Source: Promineifilum sp019695075 (GTDB lineage Bacteria; Chloroflexota; Anaerolineae; Promineifilales; Promineifilaceae). Taken from it: a stretch of DNA of 64,000 bases. A program made the translations under genes and the position numbers. Shown here one piece after another: positions 1 to 6,617 of this stretch (positions are counted from its first letter, which is position 1; every line of letters begins with the position of its first letter). The notes under the pieces were generated by a model that saw nothing but the letters and a program-made list of their open reading frames with translations, was not told where the DNA came from and searched no databases. The DNA lies in assembly GCA_026129185.1 (NCBI GenBank), contig JAHCIO010000026.1:3777-67776 (forward strand), given 5' to 3'.

Positions 1-1059
1 CCGTGGCGCGGCGTGCCCCACCTGTGGGCCATGACGCCGGAACTGGCCGGCGACTTCCTCACGCCCATCTGGGCCGACCACGACGCCGTCTGGCTGGTGA
101 CGACGCCCTATAGCGCCGCCGGCGACCCGGAGCGGTTCGTGCCCGGCTGGCTGGCGGAGCGGGCCACGGCCGTGCGCGCCTTCAACTACGGCGACATGGC
201 CCTGACGCTCTACACACGCACGGCCGCGCGCGCCGCGGCGGCCGACGCACCCACCGCCGACGCCCCGTCGCCGCGTCCGCTGGCCATCCCCCTGCCCAAC
301 GGGGCCATCACCGGCTACACCCAGGCCACGCGCGACTTCCGCAGCGGCGACACCGCGCGCCTGTTCCTCTTCTACACCGCCACGACCGAGAGCGACATCA
401 CCGTCGCCCTGCTGGACGCCGCCGGCAACGCCTGGGGGGCGACGGCGACGACGCTGCCGGCCGCGCCGGAATGGGGGCGGCGGCAGATCGACCTGCTCGT
501 GCCGCCGGACGCGCCCAGCGGCGATTACCGCTTTACCGTCGTCGCGGGCGAGGCCGCGCCCTTCGGCCGTCTGACCATCCGCCAGAAAAACGCCGCGCTG
601 CTGACCGAGGCCGACGTGACCATCGGCCACCGGCTGGACGCGCCCTTCGCCGGCGGCGTGCGGCTGCTGGGCTACGACCTGGCCGCGGAACAGGTGCGGC
701 CGGGCGAGGCGGTGGAGTTGACGCTGTACTGGTCGGCCGATGGCCCACTGGCCCCGACGCACAAGGTCTTCACCCACCTGCTGGGCGAGACGTTCAACGC
801 CACCGGCGGCAACTTCCTGTGGGGCCAGAGCGACGCCGAGCCGGCGGCTAACACGCGGCCGACGACCACCTGGCGCTCGGGCGAGGTCATCGTCGATAGC
901 CACCTCATTCCCGTCGCCGCCGACGCACCCGCGGGCCGCTATACGCTGGAGGTAGGCCTGTATGAGCCAACGAGCGGGGCGCGGCTGGCCGTCGTGGACG
1001 CGACGGGGGCGGCCGTGGGCGATCACGTCGTGGTGGCGACGGTCGTGGTCGCACCGTAG
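1..1059 (+). CDS. C-terminal part of a GT-C-like membrane protein, 5' end outside the window
   Basis: The reading frame is open from the first base, so the gene starts before the window; the first in-window start-like codon (GTG at 13) is probably internal. The visible ~350 residues hold a soluble region followed by a beta-rich domain with Gly-Tyr-Asp and Pro-Gly-Glu turns (RLLGYDLAAEQVRPGEAVELT is typical of it), ending in GRYTLEVGLYEP-type strands. The same kind of C-terminal domain ends the 6618-8663 membrane protein, which has a PMT/ArnT-like N-terminus. I therefore infer that this is the extracytoplasmic tail of a similar dolichyl-phosphate-mannose-type glycosyltransferase. No membrane segment or catalytic Asp lies within the window, so the enzymatic part is not seen. 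Confidence 0.6.
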   Translation, partial: PWRGVPHLWAMTPELAGDFLTPIWADHDAVWLVTTPYSAAGDPERFVPGWLAERATAVRAFNYGDMALTLYTRTAARAAAADAPTADAPSPRPLAIPLPNGAITGYTQATRDFRSGDTARLFLFYTATTESDITVALLDAAGNAWGATATTLPAAPEWGRRQIDLLVPPDAPSGDYRFTVVAGEAAPFGRLTIRQKNAALLTEADVTIGHRLDAPFAGGVRLLGYDLAAEQVRPGEAVELTLYWSADGPLAPTHKVFTHLLGETFNATGGNFLWGQSDAEPAANTRPTTTWRSGEVIVDSHLIPVAADAPAGRYTLEVGLYEPTSGARLAVVDATGAAVGDHVVVATVVVAP

Positions 1060-1120
1060 CGTGGCGCGATTCTCCCGAATCGCGTTCTGGGCGCGCGAAG
1101 AGGCGGGCTGCCAACCCGCC
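1058..1120. repeat. Dispersed palindromic repeats after the stop codon
   Basis: Directly after the TAG is one copy of the palindrome GCGATTC-TCCC-GAATCGC, the same unit that is tandemly inserted inside the membrane-protein gene at 7711-7842. It is followed at 1102-1120 by a second hairpin, GGCGGG-loop-CCCGCC. The hairpins could act as a transcript end, but there is no T-tract. They look like members of dispersed palindrome families. Confidence 0.7.
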
Positions 1121-1190
1121 CTACACGCAACCGGCCGCTGGTTTCCGGGCCGCCATGTGCTACCATATGCGTGCCAAGCGCGAGGGGAAC

Positions 1191-4058
1191 ATGGGCGACA
1201 CGGGCGACACCGTTCACGGCAACAAATACGACCAAAGCGGCGATTTTCGCGGGTCGCAGAACTTCTACGACTCTACCGTCAACGTGGAGTGGCCGCCGCC
1301 GCCGCCCTACAGCCCGCTGCCCTACCCCGCCCCCGGCGAACTGCCCGCCCCCGGCCCTCTGCCGCCCGGCTCCCACTTACCTCTGCCGACTAACCCGCTC
1401 TTCACCGGCCGCGGCGAAGACCTGCTGGCGCTGGCGGCCCTGCTGCCGCCGGCCGGGCCGGCCGGCGGCCCCATCGTCATCGCCTCCGGCATCGGCGGCG
1501 TGGGCAAGACGCAACTGGCGGTCGAGTTCGCCTACCGCTACGGCCGCTTCTTCCACGGCGTCCACTGGCTCAGCACCGAGAACCCCGACGCTCTCGACGC
1601 GGCCATCGCCGCCTGCGGCTTGCGCATGGGTCTGCACCCGGCCTTCGGCAACCTGACCCTGCCCGAACAGGCCGCCCTGACCGAGCGCGCCTGGGCCGGG
1701 CCGGAGGCGCGGCTGATCGTTTTCGACAACTGCGAGGAACCGCGCGTGCTGGCCCGGCGGCCGGGCGGCGGCGGGGCGCGGCTGCTGATCACCAGCCGGC
1801 GCGAGCGCTGGGACGGTGAACTGGGCGGGACGGTGCGGCCGGTGCGGCCGTTGCCCCCGCCGGAGAGCGTCCGGCTGCTGCGCCGTCACCTGACCGAGGG
1901 CGACGGCCGCCCGCCGCGCACCGACATCGACGACGACGCCCTGGGCCGGATCGCCGCCGAACTGGGCGAGCTGCCGCTGGCGCTGCGGCTGGCGGGAGCC
2001 TACCTGCGGCGCTACACGCGCGAGGACGCCGACGCCTACCTGGCCGCGCTGGGCCGGGCCGACGTGCTGGAGCACGACTCTCTGCGGCAAGAAGGCGAGA
2101 GCGAGGCCACAGGTCATTCGCTCAGTGTTTGGAAGACCTTCGCCGTCAGCTTCGACAAACTGCGGCCCGACGCGCCCACCGACGCCGCGGCCCGGTCGCT
2201 GCTGGCCGTGGCGGCCTGCTTTGCGCCGGGCGAGCCGCTGCCGGAGGCGCTGCTGCTGGCCGCCGGCGAACGGGCCGCCGCCGGCGGCGGCGAACCGCCA
2301 CCCGCCCGCCGCCTCGACGACGGCCTGGAGCGATTGCTGGAACTGGGCTTGCTGGAGGGGGCCGGCGTGGACGCGGTGCGGCTGCACCGGTTGCTGGCGC
2401 GGTTTGTAGAAAGAGAGATCTCACGCAAAGCCGCAAAGGGGAGCGAAGGCGCAAAGGAAGAGGCGGAGAGTCTGGCGGCGGCGGATATGGACACGGCGCA
2501 AACAGCAGTGGAGAGCACAGTCATCGCGCTGGCCTACCGGCAGAACACCGCCGGCGACCCGCGCGCCCTGCGGGCCTGGGAAGCCCACCTGCGCCACGTG
2601 ACCGACGCGGCCGGGGCACGTGAGGATGATACCGCCGCCACCCTCCAGAACAACCTCGGCTACTACCTGCAGATGAGCGGCGATCTGGCCGGGGCGCGGC
2701 CGTACGTCGAGCGCGCCCTGGCCATCTGGGAGCACGTTCTCGACCCGGACCATCCCAATACGGCCACGAGCCTCAACAACTTGGCCAGCCTGCGGCAAGC
2801 GCAGGGCGATCTGGCCGGGGCGCAGCCGCACTACGAGCGTGCCCTGGCCATCCGCGAGCGTGTCCTCGGCTCAAACCACCCCGATACGGCGCTGAGCCTC
2901 AACAACTTGGGTGTGCTGCTACGAGCGCAGGGCGACCTGGCCGGGGCGAGGCCGTACTTCGAGCGCGCCCTGGCCATCTACGAGCGCGTCCTCGGCCCCG
3001 ACCACCCCAATACGGCGCTGAGCCTCAACAACTTGGGTGCACTGCTACGAGCGCAGGGCGACCTAACCGGGGCGCGGCCGTACTACGAGCGCGCCCTGGC
3101 CATCCGCGAGCGCGTCCTCGGTCTGGAGCATCCCGATACGGCGCAGAGCCTCAACAACCTGGGTTACCTGCTGCGAGCGCAGGGCGACCTGGCCGGGGCG
3201 CAGTTGTACTACGAGCGCGCCCTGGCCGTGTGGGAGCGTGTCCTCGGCCCCGATCACCCCGATACAGCGCGAAGCCTCAACAACCTAGGTGCGCTGCTGC
3301 AAGCGCAGGGCGACCTGGCCGAGGCGCTGCCGTACTACGAGCGCTCTCTGGCTATTTGGGAGCGCGTCCTCAGCCCCGACCACCCCGATACGGCCACCAG
3401 CCTTAACAACCTGGGCGGGCTGCTGCAAGCACAGGGCGATGTGGTCGGGGCGCGGCCGTACTACGAGCGCGCTCTGGCCATCCGCGAGCGCGTCCTCGGC
3501 CCCGATCACCCCGATACGGCAAGCAGCCTCAACAATCTGGGCGGGCTGCTGCAAACGCAGGGCGACCTAACCGGAGCGCGGTCGTACTATGAGCGCGCCC
3601 TGGCTATCTGGGAGCGTGTCCTTGACCCCGACCACTCCGATACGGCCAAAGCCCTCAACAACCTGGGAGGCCTGCTGCAAACACAGGGCGACTTGGCCGA
3701 GGCGCGGCCACTCTACGAGCGCGCTCTTGCCATTGACGAGAAGGTCTACGGCCTTGACCACCCCGAAGTGGCCACAGACCTCAACAACTTGGGCCTCCTG
3801 CTGAAAGCGCTGGGCGATGTGGCCGGGGCGCGGCCGTACCTCGAGCGCGCCCTGGCCATCGCTGAGCGCGTCCTCGGCCCGGAGCATCCCGATACGGCCA
3901 TCAGTTACGTCAATGTTGGCGCGCTGCTGGCCGAATTGGGCGAGAAGGAGAAGGCTCGGGCGCTGTTGGAGCAGGCGGCGGCGGTCTTTCTAGCCAGGTT
4001 GGGACCGGATCACCAGCACACACGCATCGCTCTGGGGCATCTGGCCGGCCTGCGCTAG
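1191..4058 (+). CDS. STAND/NB-ARC ATPase with 11 kinesin-light-chain-type TPRs
   Basis: Predicted cytoplasmic signal-transduction ATPase of 955 residues. I prefer the ATG at 1191 over the upstream ATG at 1155 because an AGGGG ribosome site precedes it. Residues 1-30 form a Gly/Asp/Asn-rich motif (GNKYDQSGDF), followed by a Pro-rich linker (34-70). The NB-ARC core has a P-loop GIGGVGKT (100-107), Walker B LIVFDN (175-180), an ITSRR sensor (201-205) and an ELPLAL motif (261-266). After a winged-helix-like region come eleven 42-residue TPRs (about 484-940), each with NNLG..L and YYERALAI..RVLGPDHPDTA. A CGCAAAG-type dispersed repeat is translated in the linker (about residues 412-423). There is no recognisable enzymatic effector domain, so output may pass through the N-terminal motif or a partner protein. 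Relatives act as ligand-sensing regulators or in prokaryotic NLR-like immunity; which applies here is not shown. Confidence 0.88.
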   Translation: MGDTGDTVHGNKYDQSGDFRGSQNFYDSTVNVEWPPPPPYSPLPYPAPGELPAPGPLPPGSHLPLPTNPLFTGRGEDLLALAALLPPAGPAGGPIVIASGIGGVGKTQLAVEFAYRYGRFFHGVHWLSTENPDALDAAIAACGLRMGLHPAFGNLTLPEQAALTERAWAGPEARLIVFDNCEEPRVLARRPGGGGARLLITSRRERWDGELGGTVRPVRPLPPPESVRLLRRHLTEGDGRPPRTDIDDDALGRIAAELGELPLALRLAGAYLRRYTREDADAYLAALGRADVLEHDSLRQEGESEATGHSLSVWKTFAVSFDKLRPDAPTDAAARSLLAVAACFAPGEPLPEALLLAAGERAAAGGGEPPPARRLDDGLERLLELGLLEGAGVDAVRLHRLLARFVEREISRKAAKGSEGAKEEAESLAAADMDTAQTAVESTVIALAYRQNTAGDPRALRAWEAHLRHVTDAAGAREDDTAATLQNNLGYYLQMSGDLAGARPYVERALAIWEHVLDPDHPNTATSLNNLASLRQAQGDLAGAQPHYERALAIRERVLGSNHPDTALSLNNLGVLLRAQGDLAGARPYFERALAIYERVLGPDHPNTALSLNNLGALLRAQGDLTGARPYYERALAIRERVLGLEHPDTAQSLNNLGYLLRAQGDLAGAQLYYERALAVWERVLGPDHPDTARSLNNLGALLQAQGDLAEALPYYERSLAIWERVLSPDHPDTATSLNNLGGLLQAQGDVVGARPYYERALAIRERVLGPDHPDTASSLNNLGGLLQTQGDLTGARSYYERALAIWERVLDPDHSDTAKALNNLGGLLQTQGDLAEARPLYERALAIDEKVYGLDHPEVATDLNNLGLLLKALGDVAGARPYLERALAIAERVLGPEHPDTAISYVNVGALLAELGEKEKARALLEQAAAVFLARLGPDHQHTRIALGHLAGLR
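2641..4012 (+). repeat. 126-bp tandem repeats encoding TPRs
   Basis: About eleven 126-bp units follow in register (for example AACAAC at 2649 and at 2775), encoding 42-residue TPRs. Nucleotide identity between neighbouring units is high, with repeated strings such as TACGAGCGCGCCCTGGCC, so copy number may change by recombination or be misassembled. Confidence 0.9.
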
Positions 4059-4114
4059 GATGTGTGTGCCAGTCAGCGCGTTGGTCACGCCCGCCCCGGG
4101 CTAAAGCCGCGGGG

Positions 4115-4410
4115 CTAGTCAACGACGGCCCCTGAACGGGCCTTTAGAGGCGAGCGCGCGTTGCCTCAGCCGGCCTCGGCCGGCGTCGTTGCGTAGCCCG
4201 GTTGCCTTTAGGCCCGGGCGGCCCGGTCGAACAAACCGCCGCACCACTTTGCATACACGCCCTAGTCAACGACGGCCCCTGAAGCGGCCTTCAGAGGGGA
4301 GCACGCGCGTTGCCTGAGCCGACCTCGGCCGGCGTCGTTGCGTAGCCCGGTTGCCTTTAGGCCCGGGCAGCCCGGTCGAACAAACCGCCGCACCACTTTG
4401 CATACATGCC
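4115..4410. repeat. 147-bp tandem duplication in gene-free DNA
   Basis: Two nearly identical units start at CTAGTCAACGACGGCCCC (4115 and 4262) and both end in CCACTTTGCATACA. Each contains a GGCCTCGGCC/GGCC-type palindrome and a TTTAGGCCCGGGC segment. No plausible coding frame is kept in both copies. It is the first part of the gene-free block 4059-4784. Confidence 0.85.
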
Positions 4411-4446
4411 CAGTCCCCTCCCGCAAAGTCGCCCCCCGCAGAGTCC

Positions 4447-4501
4447 GCATCCTCAGATGCGGGCCGGCGCGCGTACATCAAACGCGCGCATCTGAGGATG
4501 C
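4447..4501. repeat. Inverted repeat, GCATCCTCAGATGCG family
   Basis: Arms GCATCCTCAGATGCG (4447-4461) and CGCATCTGAGGATGC (4487-4501) are perfect reverse complements around a 25-base loop. Two more copies of the same element lie at 58073-58244, so this is a dispersed palindromic family. Confidence 0.85.
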
Positions 4502-4510
4502 GCACTCCGC

Positions 4511-4784
4511 AAACTGTGGTCTGTTGTCCGTCGTCCCCCCAAGAAGGTGCATCTCCCCCGCTCCCCCGCCTCTTCCCTGGCGTCCTTGCCCCTTTGCGCC
4601 CTTGCGTTAACCTCTTCTCTGCCGTCCCCAAGAAGGTGCGACGCACTCAAGAAAGTGCGACGCACCGGCAGGGCAGGCGTTCCGGCCGTCGTCCGTGGTC
4701 TGTCGTCCGTCGTCCGCCCCCCCGCTCCCCCGCCTCTTCCTTAGCGTCCTTGCACCTGCGCGCCCTTGCGTTACCCTCTTCTCC
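4511..4784. repeat. Composite repeat block, two copies, ahead of the lipoprotein gene
   Basis: Two composite units (about 4511-4620 and 4692-4784) each join a GTCCGTCGTCC-type stretch, a CCCCCGCTCCCCCGCCTCTTCC stretch and a reverse copy of the CGCAAAGG repeat ending CTTGCGTTAACCTCTTCTC. Between them are two copies of the perfect palindrome GTGCGACGCAC (4636-4646 and 4655-4665). The second unit runs directly into the ATG of the next gene. I see no gene in 4059-4784. Confidence 0.75.
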
Positions 4785-6050
4785 ATGTCCAAACGAATCC
4801 TTCTCGCCCTTGGCCTGCTGCTGCTCGTTGCCTGCGGCGGGCGCGCGGCCGTGGGGCCGGTGGCGACCTTCCCGCCCGAGGCGACGGCCGACGGCCGACA
4901 GCCGACCGCCGCGCCCACGACGACCGCCGACGGCGGACAGCCGACCGCCGCCACCGCCCCGGCCGTCTTCCTGCCCGTGCTGCCCGGCGGCGCGGAGGCT
5001 ACGCCGACCGCCGACAGCCGACCGCCGACCGCCGCCCCGATAGCGACGACCGACAGCGGACAGCCGACGGCCGAGAGCGCACCGGCCGCCCCGCCGGCAA
5101 CCCCTTACGTCAGCAACATCCCCGACTTCGCCCCGCACCCCGAGTTGGGGCCGAGCAAGCTGGGTATCCACGTCGCCCGGCCCAACAGCCCGGCGATTCT
5201 GGAGTTCGTCCGCGCCGCCCACCCGGCCGTGGTCAAGGGTGTCGATGACCTGGGCTTTCTGGCCGAGGTCAAGGCCGCCTCGCCGGAGACGGTGACCATC
5301 GGCCGGCTGTCGGTGGAGAACCAGGACTACGGCGGCGAGCCGGAGGCGGCCGCCGCGGCGCTGGTGGCCGCGCAACTGCCGCAACTGCTCCAGCACCCCG
5401 CCGTGGACTACTGGGAGGGCTGGAACGAACCCGACCCCAACCTCGACCGGATGGAGTGGTACGCCCGCTTCGAGGCCGAGCGCGTGCGGCAACTGGCGGC
5501 GCATGGCCTGCGGGCGGCCGTGGGTGGCTTCTCGGCCGGCGTGCCGGAGTTGGACGAGTTCGCCCTGTTCGTGCCGGCCATCGCGGCGGCGCAGGCCCAC
5601 GGCGGCATCCTGACGCTGCACGAGTACGCCGCGCCCGACCTGACCTTTCTCTATGGCGACCCGCTGCCCGGCTACCCCACCTACCCCGACCGCGGCCCGC
5701 TGATGTTTCGCTATCGCTGGTTCTACCGCGATGTGCTGGAACCGCGCGGGCTGGTCGTGCCGCTGGTCATCTCCGAGGCGGGCATCGACGGTATCCTCGG
5801 CAACCGGCCGGGGCCGGATGGGCTGGGCTGGCAGGACTTCCAGGAGTTTTGGGTGGCTCAGGGCTGGGGGCCGGACGGGCAAACGGCCTTTCTGAACCAA
5901 CTGCAATGGTTGGACAACGAGGCGCGGCAGGACGACTATCTCATCGGTTACGCCCTGTTCACCGCCGGCGGCGGCCGGGCGTGGGAGAGCTACGAACTGG
6001 ACTCGTTCCTGCCGCGGCTGGCGGAGTATGTGGTCAGTCAGTGGCCGTAG
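4785..6050 (+). CDS. Secreted lipoprotein with a glycoside-hydrolase (clan A-like) domain
   Basis: 421 residues from the ATG at 4785, which opens a lipoprotein signal peptide with lipobox LVAC (Cys17). A Thr/Pro/Ala/Asp linker (about 25-105) is encoded by GCCGAC-type low-complexity repeats. The rest looks like a TIM-barrel glycosidase. It begins KLGIHV, carries WNEPD with the likely acid/base Glu215, and has VISEAG with the likely nucleophile Glu331, the spacing expected of GH5/GH39-like enzymes. It probably acts on a polysaccharide at the cell surface. A related linker-plus-barrel start is visible at 63565-64000. The exact GH family and substrate cannot be told from the sequence alone. Confidence 0.75.
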   Translation: MSKRILLALGLLLLVACGGRAAVGPVATFPPEATADGRQPTAAPTTTADGGQPTAATAPAVFLPVLPGGAEATPTADSRPPTAAPIATTDSGQPTAESAPAAPPATPYVSNIPDFAPHPELGPSKLGIHVARPNSPAILEFVRAAHPAVVKGVDDLGFLAEVKAASPETVTIGRLSVENQDYGGEPEAAAAALVAAQLPQLLQHPAVDYWEGWNEPDPNLDRMEWYARFEAERVRQLAAHGLRAAVGGFSAGVPELDEFALFVPAIAAAQAHGGILTLHEYAAPDLTFLYGDPLPGYPTYPDRGPLMFRYRWFYRDVLEPRGLVVPLVISEAGIDGILGNRPGPDGLGWQDFQEFWVAQGWGPDGQTAFLNQLQWLDNEARQDDYLIGYALFTAGGGRAWESYELDSFLPRLAEYVVSQWP

Positions 6051-6171
6051 GGCCAGTAATGTACTGAGCGACGAATTGAGCGGGCGTCAGGCACTCAAAA
6101 ACTCGTGAATCAGGCATAACTGACCCGATAATGAATACATTTGTATCCAGGAATAGACGCTGCGGACTCAC
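6034..6171 (-). pseudogene. Truncated PIN-domain (VapC-type) toxin
   Basis: A 45-codon frame starts at GTG 6171, ten bases after the antitoxin stop, with an AGGAG site just upstream. It reads RLFLDTNVFIIGSV, the first beta strand and catalytic Asp region of a PIN ribonuclease. After about 25 residues the similarity ends and the frame stops inside the neighbouring lipoprotein gene's 3' end. A PIN domain needs about 130 residues with three or four acidic positions, so this remnant cannot be an active nuclease. Its position after a Phd-type antitoxin supports the identity. Confidence 0.75.
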
Positions 6172-6180
6172 ACATAGCTC

Positions 6181-6489
6181 CTAGCTGGCTGTGTTCTCCG
6201 TCGCCATCTCGCTCTTGATCTCCTGGATCAGCCGTACAATGTCGTCAGATGTACGATAGCCGGCCTCTTCCAAAGCGCGGCGGAAACCGGCGCGAAACTC
6301 GGCGACCGACATATGTTCCTGTTGGAAGTCCGGATGGTGGCGCGTCAGCTCTTCGAAGACCTCTACCCCAATAAGTACGGCTTTCGGCCGTCCGTGCGAT
6401 TCCAGGATAATGCTCTCCTGTCCATAAGCCGCCCGGTTGATCCAGTGCGATAGATTGCGACTTGCTTCACTCACGCTTACACGAGACAT
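6181..6489 (-). CDS. Phd/YefM-type antitoxin
   Basis: 102 residues from the ATG at 6489, chosen because GAGGTG lies four bases upstream; an ATG eight codons further out has no site. The N-terminal half (SRVSVSEASRNLSHWINRA, then GRPKAVLIGVEVFEEL) is the DNA-binding fold of Phd/YefM antitoxins, which repress their own operon. The Glu/Arg-rich C-terminal tail would normally wrap the toxin. The cognate PIN toxin directly downstream is truncated (6034-6171), so the antitoxin is an orphan. It may persist as a regulator or as a neutraliser of related toxins. Confidence 0.8.
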   Translation of the reverse strand: MSRVSVSEASRNLSHWINRAAYGQESIILESHGRPKAVLIGVEVFEELTRHHPDFQQEHMSVAEFRAGFRRALEEAGYRTSDDIVRLIQEIKSEMATENTAS

Positions 6490-6593
6490 CGTCACCTCAT
6501 CACGTCTGGGCAAAAATACAATTTCTAGGCAATCTACGTATATTGTAATCCAAATCGTGCCGGCTGTCTATCTGCTCTAGCGCCAGGCTGTGC

Positions 6594-6599
6594 TAGAAT
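6594..6599 (+). promoter_or_regulatory. Extended -10 element TGCTAGAAT
   Basis: TAGAAT with an upstream TG (TGCTAGAAT) lies 18 bases before the ATG at 6618, giving a predicted leader of about 12 bases. No clear -35 is seen, which fits an extended -10 promoter. Confidence 0.4.
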
Positions 6600-6617
6600 C
6601 ATTGATGACTTCATCCG

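Noticed and set aside
4059..4784. Several 60-230-codon open frames in the repeat block
   Set aside because: They read through repeats, change frame between repeat copies, and lack starts with ribosome sites.
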